Positions 1-9,452 of a DNA stretch of 64,000 nucleotides are shown here, one piece after another. A model generated the notes under the pieces. That model made no database searches. It was not told where the DNA came from and saw only the letters and a list, made by a program, of their open reading frames with translations. The stretch is from NCBI GenBank assembly GCA_934148995.1, contig CAKPDM010000002.1, positions 1-64,000 on the forward strand, given 5' to 3'. Each line of letters opens with the position of its first letter. Positions within the stretch are counted from its first letter, which is position 1. The position numbers and the translations under genes are program-made. Source of the stretch: an uncultured Bacilli bacterium. GTDB lineage: Bacteria > Bacillota_I > Bacilli_A > RF39 > UBA660.

Positions 1-4
1 ATTT

Positions 5-20
5 TATTTCCCGGGAAATA
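5..20. promoter_or_regulatory. Noc-binding site (NBS)
   Basis: The perfect palindrome TATTTCCCGGGAAATA contains the exact 14-bp B. subtilis Noc-binding sequence (ATTTCCCGGGAAAT). Noc loaded here would spread on DNA and block division over the nucleoid. A Noc-type ParB paralogue is encoded at 17416-18861, which supports a functional site. Confidence 0.85.
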
Positions 21-21
21 T

Positions 22-30
22 TTTTCCACA
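22..30 (+). promoter_or_regulatory. DnaA box (TTTTCCACA form)
   Basis: TTTTCCACA matches the box form repeated throughout the origin of this window. It lies between the NBS and parS palindromes. A single box is weak evidence by itself. Confidence 0.4.
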
Positions 31-45
31 CATTATTTTTCATTT

Positions 46-61
46 AGTTTCACGTGAAACT
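46..61. promoter_or_regulatory. parS centromere site
   Basis: AGTTTCACGTGAAACT is a perfect 16-bp palindrome. It differs from the consensus parS (TGTTTCACGTGAAACA) only in its outermost pair. ParB (19737-20618) is expected to load here as a clamp and recruit SMC and ParA for origin segregation. No second parS was found by eye in the window. Confidence 0.9.
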
Positions 62-82
62 CATTGTTTTTTCTTTTCATTT

Positions 83-98
83 TATTTTCCAGGAAATA
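83..98. promoter_or_regulatory. second, imperfect Noc-binding-like palindrome
   Basis: TATTTTCCAGGAAATA resembles the NBS core with two central substitutions. It sits 78 bp from the perfect NBS, on the other side of parS. It could be a weak NBS or chance. Confidence 0.4.
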
Positions 99-134
99 TG
101 TGCATTATTGTTATTATATTTTTAATCCATATAC

Positions 135-167
135 AAAAAAATAGAAATTATTCAACTTCTATTTTTT
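135..167 (-). terminator. rho-independent terminator of the gyr operon
   Basis: An 11-bp A/T-rich stem (positions 136-146 with 157-167) overlaps the gyrA stop codon and ends in a T tract on the minus strand. Confidence 0.6.
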
Positions 168-2589
168 CTTCACTATCCACTATAGCAATAGTCGCTACTT
201 TCTGATTTTCCTTTAAATTAATTAATCTATTACCTTGTGTAGCTCTTTTTAAAGTAGCAATTTGATTTAAAGGCATTCTCATAATAATTCCACTATTTGT
301 GATTATCATTATATCAAGATTTTCAACACTCGACGGATCAACATATTTTAATGCTACCATACTTCCATTTTTATCTGTTATATTTAATGCCTTAACACCT
401 TTACTGCCTCTGTGAGTTAATCTATACTCATTTATTGTAGTTTTTTTACCATACCCATTCTCTGTAACAATTAAAATTTCTTCACCTGGATTTATAATTT
501 CTGTGCTTACTACTTCACTATTATCCGATAAATCAATTCCTTTTACTCCGGAAGCTCCTCTACCCATAGATCTAATTTCTGATTCTTTAAATCTTACCAT
601 TCTGCCATTATTCGCACCTATAACAACTTCATCGTCTCCCGTAGTTTTTCTTACAGAAATTAATTCATCACCATCTTTTAAAACAATTGAAATCTTTCCG
701 CTTTTTCTAATATTATTAAATTCATCTATTGGGGTTCTTTTAATTAATCCTTGTTTAGTAGAAAATAATAAATATTTAGTTTTGTTTTCATTAGAATCAA
801 TCTCCAGCATCGAACGTATGTTTTCACTTTTTTCCAGAGATAACAAATTAACTATAGGTATACCCTTAGATTGTCTACTAAATTCTGGAATTTCATATCC
901 CTTTAATCTATATACTTTTCCATTGTTTGAGAAAAATAATAAATAATCATGAGTTTTCATTGGAATTACTTGCTCTACAAAATCTTCCTCATTAGTAGAC
1001 ATTCCCTTTATACCTACTCCTCCTCTGTTTTGACTTCTATATGTATCTGATTTAATTCTTTTAATATATCCTTTATTTGTTAAAGTTACAATTATATCGT
1101 CTACTGGTATTAGAGACTCATCCTCGATATATTCAATTGCAGTCATATCAATGTTAGTTCTTCGTTCATCAGCATATTTTTCTTTTATTTCTAATAATTC
1201 ATTTTTGATAACTTGAAGAATATTTTCATCACTACTTAGTATTTCTTTCAATCGCTCTATTGTTTTTAGTAATTCAGCTAATTCTGCTTCAATTTTTTCT
1301 CTCTCAAGACCTGTCAGCCTTCTTAATTTCATTTCTAAAATAGAATTAGCTTGAATTTCTGTTAAACCAAATTGATTGATTAAACCTGTTCGTGCCTCAT
1401 CATCTGTTTTTGAAGCACGAATCAATTTTATGACAGCATCAATGTGATCAAGCGCTATTTTTAACCCCTCTAAAATATGCACTCTTTTTTCCGCAACATC
1501 TAAATCATATTTAGTTCTACGAATTATTACTTCTTTTTGATAATCAATATACTTCACTATAATATCTCTTAAGCCTAAAGTTTTTGGAACACCTTGGTCT
1601 AACATTAAAAATATTATTCCATATGTAGTTTGAAAGGCTGTATGTTTAAACAATTTATTTAATACTACCTGAGCATTTGCATCTTTTTTTAACGTAATAG
1701 TTATCTTTATACCATTCTTTAAATCAGAATGATAATCAGAAATACCTTCAATCGTTTTATTATGTACAAGTTCAGCTACTTTATTCTTTAATTCAAGAGT
1801 ATTTACACCATATGGAACCTCGTCTATTATAATATACTGACGACCATTTTTTTCTTCAATAGTAGCTTTACTTCTTATTGTAATAGAACCACGTCCTGTT
1901 TCATATGCTTTTCTGATTCCACTATTACCAAGTATATTAGCACCAGTTGGAAAGTCAGGACCTTTAATATATTGCATCAACTCATCTAAAGTTATATCAT
2001 GATTATCAATATAAGCAACACATCCATCTATAACTTCACCTAAATTATGTGGTGGTATGTTTGTAGCCATACCTACTGCTATACCTGTTGTCCCATTAAC
2101 CAAAATATTTGGAAATCTAGATGGTAACACTTCTGGTTCTTTCGTTGTTTCATCAAAGTTTGGTATAAAATTAACAGTATTCTTATTAATATTTCTTAAT
2201 AATTCAAGTGAAATTTTTGATAATCTAGTTTCAGTATAACGCATTGCTGCAGCGCCATAACCTTCAATATTACCAAAATTACCATGACCATCTATCAGCA
2301 TATATCTATAGGAAAAATCTTGGGCCATTCTTACCATTGCTTCGTAGATTGAACTGTCACCATGTGGGTGATAATTACCCATAACTTCACCTACCGTCTT
2401 TGCACTCTTTCTATGAGGTTTATCTGGCGTATATCCTGATTCAAACATTGAATATAAAATACGACGATGAACTGGCTTTAAACCATCTCTTAGGTCGGGA
2501 AGAGCACGTGATACGATTACACTCATTGAATATTCTAAAAAGGAATCTTGTACTTCTTTTACTATATTATTTGTTTCTAAATGATCCAT
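148..2589 (-). CDS. gyrA: DNA gyrase subunit A
   Basis: GyrA is the breakage-reunion and DNA-wrapping subunit of gyrase, which introduces negative supercoils with GyrB. The 813-residue length is normal. The catalytic tyrosine is Tyr118 in AMRYTETRL. The quinolone-determining region reads [10 protein letters not shown], with the usual Ser (79) and acidic residue (Glu83), so no classical resistance substitution is seen. The C-terminal beta-pinwheel carries a GyrA-box variant (QNRGGVG). The start has a strong AGGAGG Shine-Dalgarno, and gyrB ends 14 bp upstream, giving a recF-gyrB-gyrA operon. The origin-proximal location beside gyrB and the GyrA box argue for GyrA rather than ParC. Confidence 0.97.
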   Translation of the reverse strand: MDHLETNNIVKEVQDSFLEYSMSVIVSRALPDLRDGLKPVHRRILYSMFESGYTPDKPHRKSAKTVGEVMGNYHPHGDSSIYEAMVRMAQDFSYRYMLIDGHGNFGNIEGYGAAAMRYTETRLSKISLELLRNINKNTVNFIPNFDETTKEPEVLPSRFPNILVNGTTGIAVGMATNIPPHNLGEVIDGCVAYIDNHDITLDELMQYIKGPDFPTGANILGNSGIRKAYETGRGSITIRSKATIEEKNGRQYIIIDEVPYGVNTLELKNKVAELVHNKTIEGISDYHSDLKNGIKITITLKKDANAQVVLNKLFKHTAFQTTYGIIFLMLDQGVPKTLGLRDIIVKYIDYQKEVIIRRTKYDLDVAEKRVHILEGLKIALDHIDAVIKLIRASKTDDEARTGLINQFGLTEIQANSILEMKLRRLTGLEREKIEAELAELLKTIERLKEILSSDENILQVIKNELLEIKEKYADERRTNIDMTAIEYIEDESLIPVDDIIVTLTNKGYIKRIKSDTYRSQNRGGVGIKGMSTNEEDFVEQVIPMKTHDYLLFFSNNGKVYRLKGYEIPEFSRQSKGIPIVNLLSLEKSENIRSMLEIDSNENKTKYLLFSTKQGLIKRTPIDEFNNIRKSGKISIVLKDGDELISVRKTTGDDEVVIGANNGRMVRFKESEIRSMGRGASGVKGIDLSDNSEVVSTEIINPGEEILIVTENGYGKKTTINEYRLTHRGSKGVKALNITDKNGSMVALKYVDPSSVENLDIMIITNSGIIMRMPLNQIATLKRATQGNRLINLKENQKVATIAIVDSEEKIEVE

Positions 2590-2603
2590 TTTATCCTCCT
2601 ACT

Positions 2604-4529
2604 TTATATATCTAAATTCTCAACATATGTTGCATTTGTTTCTATAAATTCTCTCCTAGGCCCTACTTCTTCTCCCATTAATTTTGAAAAAGTTTCATCA
2701 GCAGCTACTGCATCATCAACTGTTATTTGTCTTAATACACGTTTTTTTATGTCCATTGTTGTTTCATTTAATTCTTCTGCATCCATTTCACCTAATCCCT
2801 TCATTCTTGCTATATCATATTTCGTATTAGGTGATAATGTAGCTAAATACTCATCTCTCTCTTGTTCATTCAAAACATATTTAATTGTTTTTCCGTGTTT
2901 AATTACGAATAGCGGTGGTTGAGCAGCATATACATGTCCAGCTTCAACAATAGGCTTAAAAAAGCGATAAAATAAAGTTAAAAGTAATACCCTAATATGA
3001 CTTCCATCAACATCAGCATCTGTCATAATAATTATCTTGTTGTATCGTAGCTTTGACAAATCAAATTCTTCACCAATTCCTGTTCCAAAAGCTGTTATAA
3101 TTGTACGTATTTCCTCATTTGATAGTGCTCTATCCAGTCTAGCTTTTTCTACATTAAGAATTTTTCCTCTTAAAGGTAGTATTGCTTGTGTCATGCTATC
3201 TCTACCTTTTATAGCAGAACCTCCTGCCGAATCACCTTCGACTAGAAATATCTCGCATTCTGACGCATCTTTACTTTTACAATCAGATAATTTTCCATAG
3301 AAATTTGTTACATCTAAATCTCCTTTACGTCTAGTTAATTCTCTTGCTTTCTTTGCTGCTACTCTAGCTCTTGACGCTGTCATGGCTTTTTCAATAATTA
3401 TCTTAGCCTCATCTGGATGTTCCATTAAAAATCTTTCTAGGTTTGTAGAGAAAATTCTATTTGCTATACCGCGTACTTCACTATTACCAAGTTTAGTCTT
3501 AGTTTGTCCCTCAAATTGTGGATTTGGATGTTTAATGGAAACTATCATTGTTAGTCCTTCTCTTACGTCATCTCCAGTAAGAGAATCATCATTATTTTTC
3601 ATTAATCCACTACTTTGAGCATACTTATTCAAAATCCTAGTAAGTGCCATTCTAACTCCATCTTCATGAGTACCACCTTCTGGAGTTGTTATATTATTAA
3701 CAAATGAATAAATACTAGAACTATAAGTTTCATTATATTGTAAGGCAACCTCTAACATAATATCACCTTCTTGACCAGTTACATCAATAATGGTGTTATG
3801 TATAGGTTGTTTTGATTTATTTAGTAATGCAACATATTCACGAATACCACCTTCATAACAAAAAGATTCTTTCTTACCGGCTTCTCTATCATCATATAGA
3901 GTAATTCTAAGACCTCGATTTAAAAAAGCTAATTCACGAAGTCTATTTCTTAATATTTCATAATCAAAAACAGTCGTCTCTTGAAAAATGGAAGGATCTG
4001 GTAAAAATGTTACTGTTGTTCCTGTACGATTTTCATCACAATCGCCAATTATTTTTAAATTTTCTACTGGATGACCACCATTAGTATATTTTTGGTAGTA
4101 TACGTGACCATTCTTATAAACTTTAACTTCTAAATAAGTAGATAGGGCATTAACAACACTAGCACCAACGCCATGTAATCCACCAGATACCTTATATCCA
4201 CCAGCACCAAATTTTCCACCCGCATGCAAAACAGTATACACTGTTTCTACTGTGCTTTTTCCAGTTTTTGGATGAATATCTACTGGAATTCCACGTCCGT
4301 CATCTTTTACTGTAATACTATTATTTTTCTCAATAGTTACTTCAATATGTGTACAATATCCAGCTAATGCTTCATCAATAGCATTATCTACAATTTCCCA
4401 TACTAGATGATGTAATCCTCTACTACTAGTTGTTCCAATATACATACCCGGTCTTTTTCTTACCGCTTCTAAGCCTTCCAAAACTTGTATGGCAGATGAA
4501 TCATATTTAATTCCATTATCTTTTTCCAT
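2604..4529 (-). CDS. gyrB: DNA gyrase subunit B
   Basis: This is the ATPase subunit of gyrase (641 residues, usual length). The N-terminal GHKL ATPase shows [10 protein letters not shown] and the [14 protein letters not shown] glycine loop. The Toprim domain shows EGDSAGGSA and the metal-binding [10 protein letters not shown]. The C-terminus ends TYVENLDI, as in most Gram-positive GyrB proteins. The ATG overlaps the recF stop in a TGATG junction, so translation is probably coupled. Confidence 0.97.
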   Translation of the reverse strand: MEKDNGIKYDSSAIQVLEGLEAVRKRPGMYIGTTSSRGLHHLVWEIVDNAIDEALAGYCTHIEVTIEKNNSITVKDDGRGIPVDIHPKTGKSTVETVYTVLHAGGKFGAGGYKVSGGLHGVGASVVNALSTYLEVKVYKNGHVYYQKYTNGGHPVENLKIIGDCDENRTGTTVTFLPDPSIFQETTVFDYEILRNRLRELAFLNRGLRITLYDDREAGKKESFCYEGGIREYVALLNKSKQPIHNTIIDVTGQEGDIMLEVALQYNETYSSSIYSFVNNITTPEGGTHEDGVRMALTRILNKYAQSSGLMKNNDDSLTGDDVREGLTMIVSIKHPNPQFEGQTKTKLGNSEVRGIANRIFSTNLERFLMEHPDEAKIIIEKAMTASRARVAAKKARELTRRKGDLDVTNFYGKLSDCKSKDASECEIFLVEGDSAGGSAIKGRDSMTQAILPLRGKILNVEKARLDRALSNEEIRTIITAFGTGIGEEFDLSKLRYNKIIIMTDADVDGSHIRVLLLTLFYRFFKPIVEAGHVYAAQPPLFVIKHGKTIKYVLNEQERDEYLATLSPNTKYDIARMKGLGEMDAEELNETTMDIKKRVLRQITVDDAVAADETFSKLMGEEVGPRREFIETNATYVENLDI

Positions 4530-5644
4530 CAGTTATTTCTCCTTTCAATTTCACCGTTACTAATACTAAATATTGTAGCAGTAGCTAATGCATTTTTTGA
4601 AATATTCTTTAAATCTGTAGTTGTTATTATACTTTGAATATCAGTATTAATGTATTTTAGTAATCTATTTTTCTTTTTTAAATCAAGTTCTCCAAATATA
4701 TCGTCTAACAATAATACAGGTTTAGTTCCACTCTTTTCATTAAAAATTGATATAGTTGCCAATTTATATGCCAATACTGCACTCTTTTGTTGACCCTGTG
4801 AGGAATATAATTTCATATCATTTTCCTGATATATAAATTGAAAATCATCACGATGAGGACCAAATATTGTCATTCCTAGATGTAATTCCCTTTGATAATT
4901 AATTTTATATATTTTTGTCATTGTTTTCTTAATTACATCAGCTTCATATTTGTCAAAATTTATATTAGGTTTATACAAAATTCTAATTCCATTTTGTCCA
5001 GTTATATTTTTAAATATATTGTCTATGTCAGTATTGATTCTTTTCAAATATTGATATCTCAATTTATACACTACTATAGCTTTTTCAATTAATTTATCCG
5101 TTAAAATATCAAAATAGTTTTTATCGGCAATACCATTTGTGAAAAGGAGTTTCAAATATTCATTACGTGTCTTTAAAAGTTTGTTGTACTGATTATATGT
5201 AGTTAAATACAAGGAAGAAAGTTGACTCAATTCAATATTTAACAAATTCCTTCTAATATTTGGAGAGCCTTTAATAAGTTCTAAGTCATTTGGCATAAAA
5301 GTTACAACTTTTAGATTTGAGACATATTCAGCTAAGCAATTGACTCTTTTATTGTTTAACTTAACCATTTTTCCTTCTTTTGTTATTTCTACTTCTAAAT
5401 TTTTGAAAATTTTTTCATCTCTTATATTTCCCTTAACTTTCAACTTAGATTTTGAAAAAGTAATTAGATCCGTATCATTTACGTTCTTATAAGATTTCGT
5501 AAGAGCCAAAACAATAATCGCCTCTAAAATATTTGTCTTTCCAGATGCATTATCTCCAATTATTATATTCATATGAGGGTTAAATTCTAAATTTATTTTA
5601 TTATGATTACGAAAATTTACTAAGCTTAACTTTGAAATTATCAT
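4529..5644 (-). CDS. recF: DNA replication and repair protein RecF
   Basis: RecF is an SMC-like ABC ATPase that helps load RecA at gapped DNA with RecO/RecR. Walker A is GDNASGKTN near residue 30. The ABC signature is SSQGQQKSA and Walker B is [11 protein letters not shown] near the C-terminus. I take the ATG at 5644 because the protein then begins [14 protein letters not shown], as in the family. A GTG at 5680 would add 12 residues and has a fair Shine-Dalgarno, so the start is not settled. An extended -10 (TGTTATAAT, minus strand, ATTATA at 5712-5717) lies upstream. The S4-domain gene that usually separates dnaN and recF in Bacilli is absent. Confidence 0.95.
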   Translation of the reverse strand: MIISKLSLVNFRNHNKINLEFNPHMNIIIGDNASGKTNILEAIIVLALTKSYKNVNDTDLITFSKSKLKVKGNIRDEKIFKNLEVEITKEGKMVKLNNKRVNCLAEYVSNLKVVTFMPNDLELIKGSPNIRRNLLNIELSQLSSLYLTTYNQYNKLLKTRNEYLKLLFTNGIADKNYFDILTDKLIEKAIVVYKLRYQYLKRINTDIDNIFKNITGQNGIRILYKPNINFDKYEADVIKKTMTKIYKINYQRELHLGMTIFGPHRDDFQFIYQENDMKLYSSQGQQKSAVLAYKLATISIFNEKSGTKPVLLLDDIFGELDLKKKNRLLKYINTDIQSIITTTDLKNISKNALATATIFSISNGEIERRNN

Positions 5645-5800
5645 TTTTGCTAAAAAAGCACCCCATATACTCACCTTCACCCTTTTTCAGTATACCCGTA
5701 CACGCAAAAATATTATAACATATTGCATTCAAATATAGTAGAAAATTTTAGTTAAATTTTAAAAATTTTAGTTTTTTTCGTAGTTTAGTTTTAATTACAA

Positions 5801-5839
5801 AAAAAAGCTACCAATCAAAAATGACTGGCAGCTTTTTTA
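5801..5839 (-). terminator. terminator of the comK-like gene
   Basis: A nine-bp A-rich outer stem with an interrupted CCA/TGG inner stem directly abuts the comK stop codon. On the minus strand it ends in a run of eight T. Confidence 0.75.
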
Positions 5840-6295
5840 ACTTCTTCTGTTTCGTATTACTGATTCTAAACGACTTGCTCTTAATATCTGATTTTCCAAT
5901 GACTTGTAAGAAATTGGAAGAGCTAATATTTTTCCATTGGCAAATTCTATCTCTGTGTAATTAGTACTACTACGTGAATTTAAAGGTCTAATTTTTTCTA
6001 TTTTGTTTAATGCAATCCACGAGCATTCTGTTTCTTCTGGCGAGTTAGTTGGAAAAAATACTATGTTTCTTGTGTCTTCTATCATTATTGGTAGTTTATA
6101 TGCTGTTTGGAGTATTTGTTTTGAACCTTCTCTTCTCCCAATATAAGAACTTCCAAAGTACTTACAGCTATAATCAATAATTTTTAAAGGTTTTGCTTCT
6201 ATTTTGTATTCTGTTCCTTCCTCTAATATTAGCGAATTTGATTTTTTGTCTGGTATGATTGCCAATGTGGCATCATTTATTTCATACTCTTTCAT
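5837..6295 (-). CDS. comK: ComK-family competence transcription factor, short form
   Basis: The 152-residue product matches ComK through most of its length. Recognisable segments are YEINDATLAIIP at the start, PLKIIDYSCKYFGSSYIGRREG (18 of these residues conserved in ComK), LPIMIEDTRNIVFFPTNSP, CSWIALNKI, and FANGKILALPISYKSLENQ. In B. subtilis ComK switches on DNA-uptake genes through AT boxes. This protein stops about 35 residues early, so it lacks the C-terminal region that holds the MecA-recognition segment in B. subtilis ComK. A very strong AGGAGGGGG Shine-Dalgarno precedes the ATG. The gene is monocistronic between recF and dnaN, with a terminator at each side. Family assignment is firm; whether the cell is competent is unknown. 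Confidence 0.88.
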   Translation of the reverse strand: MKEYEINDATLAIIPDKKSNSLILEEGTEYKIEAKPLKIIDYSCKYFGSSYIGRREGSKQILQTAYKLPIMIEDTRNIVFFPTNSPEETECSWIALNKIEKIRPLNSRSSTNYTEIEFANGKILALPISYKSLENQILRASRLESVIRNRRS

Positions 6296-6350
6296 TATTT
6301 TTCCCCCTCCTACATTTTAAAAATGTTACTACCACTCTATCATATTGTAT

Positions 6351-6390
6351 TGTCGAAATTTATCGAAATATGTCGAAAACTGTCGAATTT
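6351..6390 (-). repeat. four tandem 10-bp TGTCGAAA-type iterons upstream of comK
   Basis: Four consecutive 10-mers read TGTCGAAATT, TATCGAAATA, TGTCGAAAAC and TGTCGAATTT. On the comK strand they are helically phased TTTCGACA repeats, about 55-95 bp upstream of the comK start and just upstream of a TATGAT -10-like sequence. This looks like a cooperative operator. Confidence 0.6.
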
Positions 6391-6400
6391 TCAAAAAATA

Positions 6401-6440
6401 AAAAAAGCAACTACTAAATTTTTATTTTGTATAGTTGCTA
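6401..6440 (-). terminator. dnaN terminator
   Basis: Inverted repeat GCAACTA/TAGTTGC, about 10 bp past the dnaN stop, followed on the minus strand by a T7 tract. Confidence 0.75.
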
Positions 6441-6450
6441 CTATTCAATT

Positions 6451-7575
6451 TTAATATGTTCTAATTGGTAAAACTAATTGAGTTAAAGTATCATCTTCAC
6501 TACTCTTTAAAACTATTGGTTTTATCTCACCCACAAATGATAATTCAACAGTTTCTGTGGAAAATGACTTTAAAGCATCCATCATATAACGTGCACTGAA
6601 GGAAATCTTGATATCTAAATCTCTATCCTTTTGAATATTCATCTTTTCCTCTACCCTTCCGATTTCAGCACTTGATGATTTCATGATCAATTTGTTGCCA
6701 TTTGTTTCTAGTGTAACTATATTTTTATCCTTATCACTTGTTAAAATACTAACTCTATCTACAACGTCATAAAATTCGTTAATATTGAAATGTAATTTCA
6801 CCTGTTCTTCTTTTGGTAACAAGTTTGATGTATTTGGATATGTTCCATTAATCAAGCGAGATTGAAATAATAAATTTTGATTTTTAAATAAAATTTTGTT
6901 ATTAAAAATATGAACTTCTATTTTCTCGTCACCTTCGCCTAAAATTCTTGTAAATTCTACAATATTTTTACTAGGAATAACGATATTTAAGTTTTCCTCA
7001 GCAGTTGTGGATAAATTTATTACTTTTCTTGCTAATCTATAAGAATCCGTAGCATTACATTCTAAGATATTTCCTATAATGTTAAAATTAATACCATTTA
7101 AAATAGCTTTATTTTCATCTAAGCTTGTTGCAAAAGCTGTTTGATTAACTATTTCTTTTAATGTTGTTTTTGATAATTCAATATGATTTTTACTTTCTAT
7201 TAATTCGATTGATGGATACTCTTTTTCACTTATACCATTCAGATTAAATTCACTATTTTCTGTATATATTAATATTTTTAAATCGTCTACTACTTCAATA
7301 TTAATAAATTCATCTGGTAATTTTCTCACTATATCAAGGATATATTTTCCTTGAATTATGATACTTCCTTCTTCTTTTAATATAATATTTTCATTATCAC
7401 ATGGAATTGATGTTTCTATTGTAATGTCATTATCACTTGCGGTTAATGTTAATTTCTTTTTATTAAGGTGAAATTTAATACCTGCTAACACGGGTATTAC
7501 ATTTTTTGTTGATATCGCCTTTGAGACTTTATTTAATGCTTCTAGTAGTACTTCTTTTTTTATTGAAAATTTCAT
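6451..7575 (-). CDS. dnaN: DNA polymerase III beta subunit (sliding clamp)
   Basis: The 374-residue protein has the length and three-fold domain repetition of the ring clamp that tethers DNA polymerase to DNA. It starts MKFSIKKEVLLEALNKVSKA, as in Bacilli. The C-terminal domain shows FSARYMMDALKSF and ends LTQLVLPIRTY, the usual final motif (LPIRTY versus LPMRL). A GAAAGGAAAT Shine-Dalgarno precedes the ATG. It lies 143 bp downstream of dnaA, with the gap filled by DnaA boxes, so it is probably cotranscribed with dnaA. Confidence 0.96.
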   Translation of the reverse strand: MKFSIKKEVLLEALNKVSKAISTKNVIPVLAGIKFHLNKKKLTLTASDNDITIETSIPCDNENIILKEEGSIIIQGKYILDIVRKLPDEFINIEVVDDLKILIYTENSEFNLNGISEKEYPSIELIESKNHIELSKTTLKEIVNQTAFATSLDENKAILNGINFNIIGNILECNATDSYRLARKVINLSTTAEENLNIVIPSKNIVEFTRILGEGDEKIEVHIFNNKILFKNQNLLFQSRLINGTYPNTSNLLPKEEQVKLHFNINEFYDVVDRVSILTSDKDKNIVTLETNGNKLIMKSSSAEIGRVEEKMNIQKDRDLDIKISFSARYMMDALKSFSTETVELSFVGEIKPIVLKSSEDDTLTQLVLPIRTY

Positions 7576-7617
7576 TTATTATTTCCTTCTTTCTTTTATT
7601 ATATTATTATTATAGCC

Positions 7618-7716
7618 TGTGGAAACTGTGGAAAACTTTTTCTTTTTCTTTATTTTCTAGCTATTTATTAAAAATAGCCTGTGGAAAACTTGTGGAAAAC
7701 TTTATACTTTTCCACA
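7618..7716. other. DnaA-box cluster between dnaA and dnaN (part of oriC)
   Basis: Five boxes occur in 99 bp: TGTGGAAAC (7618), TGTGGAAAA (7627, 7680, 7691) and TTTTCCACA (7708). In B. subtilis the unwinding site lies in this gap, which makes this a good candidate for the working part of a bipartite origin. The A/T-rich stretch 7636-7679 between the boxes may melt. I did not identify a convincing DnaA-trio. Confidence 0.75.
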
Positions 7717-7718
7717 GG

Positions 7719-9083
7719 TCATTGTTGTATGTCCTTTTCTAACTTTTCCACAATTCCTGCCAAATCTTTATTGTTTTGTATTTCTACTTCTATTTTTTCT
7801 ACAGAATGCATTACTGTTGAGTGATCTTTTCCACCAAATTCTGTTCCAATTTTTGGAAAAGACTCACTTGTTAGTTTTCTGCATAGGTACATAGCTATTT
7901 GTCTGGGGAAAGCTATGTTACTACTTCGTTTTTTTGATCTTATATCTTCTGCAGATATCTGGAAAAATTCTGCTACTGTTTTCTGAATTTTTGCTATGTC
8001 GTTTTTTTCACTTATTCCTTTATTGATAAAATCTTTCAGGGCTTCAATAGCGAGGTTTAAATTTATTTTTGAGCCTCCCATAATGGTTGAATAGGCTATT
8101 AGTCTAGTAATTGAACCTTCTAGTTGTCTTACATCACTTCCCATATTGGAAGCTATATACTCTATTACCTCTTCAGGAATTTCTTCTTCAAAGTTTCCAG
8201 CTACTATTTTTTTCCTGAGTATTTCTTTTCTTAGTTCAAAATCTGGTGGGCCAATATTTACAGTTAATCCCCAACAGAATCTTGTTCTAAGCCTTTCTTC
8301 CAATAGTTTTAAATCATTTGGTGATCTATCAGATGATACTATTATTTGTTTGCTATCATTATATAAATTAGTAAAAGTATGGAAAAATTCTTGTTGTGTT
8401 TGTGTAGCTCCACCAAGGAATTGTATATCATCAATTATCAACACATCTATATTTCTATATTTATTTTTGAAAAATTCTACATAATTGAAATTTGTACCAT
8501 CTTTGTCTTTTCTGTTTATTCCTACAAAGTCATCACGAAATTGGTCACTGGTTACATATAAGACTTTTTTTGTTGAATTTTGCACTATATAATTGCCTAT
8601 GGCATGCATTAAATGTGTTTTTCCGAGGCCACTATTTCCATAAATAAACAAAGGATTGTATATTTTACCAGGATTTTCTGCTACGGATAGTGCTGCTGCC
8701 TGCGCAAATTTATTACTATTTCCAACAATGAAGTTGTCAAATAAATAGTTTGAGTTCAAATTTGATTTTTGTTTAGGAAGATTTTTTTCTTTTTCTTCAT
8801 CCATGGTCTCTTTTTTTTCTTTTTCAAATTTTTCAATTTCATTTTCAAGATAGAATTCTAATTCAAAATTGGTACCGGTTATTTTGTTTAAAGAGTCTTG
8901 GATTAAATCTCTATAGTTATCGTGTAAATGACGTTTATGTATGGCCATTGGCACAACAATGATTGCAGTATCATCTTTTATTTCTTTTAGTGTTACTCCT
9001 TGAAACCACGTGGAAAAGGCAAGTGAAGAAAGTTCTTCTTTTATGTCCTTTAATGCATTATTCCAAATGATGTCAACATTCAA
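7719..9083 (-). CDS. dnaA: chromosomal replication initiator DnaA
   Basis: DnaA is the AAA+ initiator that binds boxes at oriC and melts DNA. Domain I is present ([19 protein letters not shown]). The AAA+ core has Walker A GNSGLGKTHLMHA, Walker B VLIIDDIQFL and arginine-finger region RLRTRF. The domain IV helix-turn-helix ends FGGKDHSTVMHS, close to the canonical GGRDHTTV recognition loop but with Lys and Ser substitutions. I place the start at a TTG (9083), preceded by AGGGGAGTGA at correct spacing, giving 454 residues. The in-frame codons upstream would lack a ribosome-binding site. Boxes lie on both sides of the gene, so autoregulation is likely. Confidence 0.96.
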   Translation of the reverse strand: MNVDIIWNNALKDIKEELSSLAFSTWFQGVTLKEIKDDTAIIVVPMAIHKRHLHDNYRDLIQDSLNKITGTNFELEFYLENEIEKFEKEKKETMDEEKEKNLPKQKSNLNSNYLFDNFIVGNSNKFAQAAALSVAENPGKIYNPLFIYGNSGLGKTHLMHAIGNYIVQNSTKKVLYVTSDQFRDDFVGINRKDKDGTNFNYVEFFKNKYRNIDVLIIDDIQFLGGATQTQQEFFHTFTNLYNDSKQIIVSSDRSPNDLKLLEERLRTRFCWGLTVNIGPPDFELRKEILRKKIVAGNFEEEIPEEVIEYIASNMGSDVRQLEGSITRLIAYSTIMGGSKINLNLAIEALKDFINKGISEKNDIAKIQKTVAEFFQISAEDIRSKKRSSNIAFPRQIAMYLCRKLTSESFPKIGTEFGGKDHSTVMHSVEKIEVEIQNNKDLAGIVEKLEKDIQQ

Positions 9084-9131
9084 CTTTATCACTCCCCTGT
9101 TCATATAAATCATCATTATGATACTCTATAT

Positions 9132-9405
9132 TGTGGAAAAAAGAAATAGAAAAAGTTAAAAAAAAGTTTTCCACAATTTTTTCCACAGGTTTTTCAACAA
9201 ATAAAATGTCGAATTTTGTTGAAAAAAATTAAGTTTTCCACACTTTCCACAAATTTGTTTTCCACATGTTTATAAAAGTTTTCCACAGGCTGTGCAAACT
9301 GTGGAAAAGTAAAATTAGCTATAGGTTTAACGATTATTGTTTTATATATTTTTTAATTTTAATATCTAGTTTATTAGAAATTTTCCACAATTTAATTGTG
9401 GAGAA
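9132..9405. other. DnaA-box array upstream of dnaA (oriC, incA-like part)
   Basis: Boxes are visible at 9132, 9167, 9179, 9234, 9243 (CTTTCCACA), 9258, 9279, 9300, 9381 and 9397 (TGTGGAGAA), in both orientations. Almost all are TTTTCCACA or its complement rather than TTATCCACA. An A/T-rich block (about 9309-9380) lies inside. Transcription diverges from here, with dnaA leftward and rpmH rightward, and nearly all genes point away from this site as expected at an origin. The rest of the gene-free stretch to 9452 holds no clear further feature. Confidence 0.88.
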
Positions 9406-9408
9406 AAA

Positions 9409-9452
9409 TTAGTATGACAATTGTTACTTTTGGTAAATTTCCTTCTTTTTTC
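9409..9452. repeat. left copy of the direct repeat flanking the insertion sequence
   Basis: About 44 bp that resembles 11091-11135. The inner 27 bp (from 9425) match the copy at 11108 with one mismatch, while the outer part is more diverged. It directly abuts the left end of the element, as a target-site duplication should. IS1202-type elements are known for unusually long duplications (about 27 bp in IS1202). Confidence 0.6.

Noticed and set aside
503..946. 147-codon plus-strand frame inside gyrA
   Set aside because: It is antisense to the conserved gyrA coding region, has no ribosome-binding site and no recognisable motif. Similar antisense frames in gyrB, dnaA, ssb, mbl, murA and uvrA were left out for the same reason.
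9001..9022. CACGTG-centred partial palindrome in dnaA as a second parS
   Set aside because: The arms differ from parS at several positions and the sequence encodes the conserved STWFQG of DnaA domain I. Other CACGTG hexamers (near 2503, 16520, 43180, 52178) also lack parS arms.
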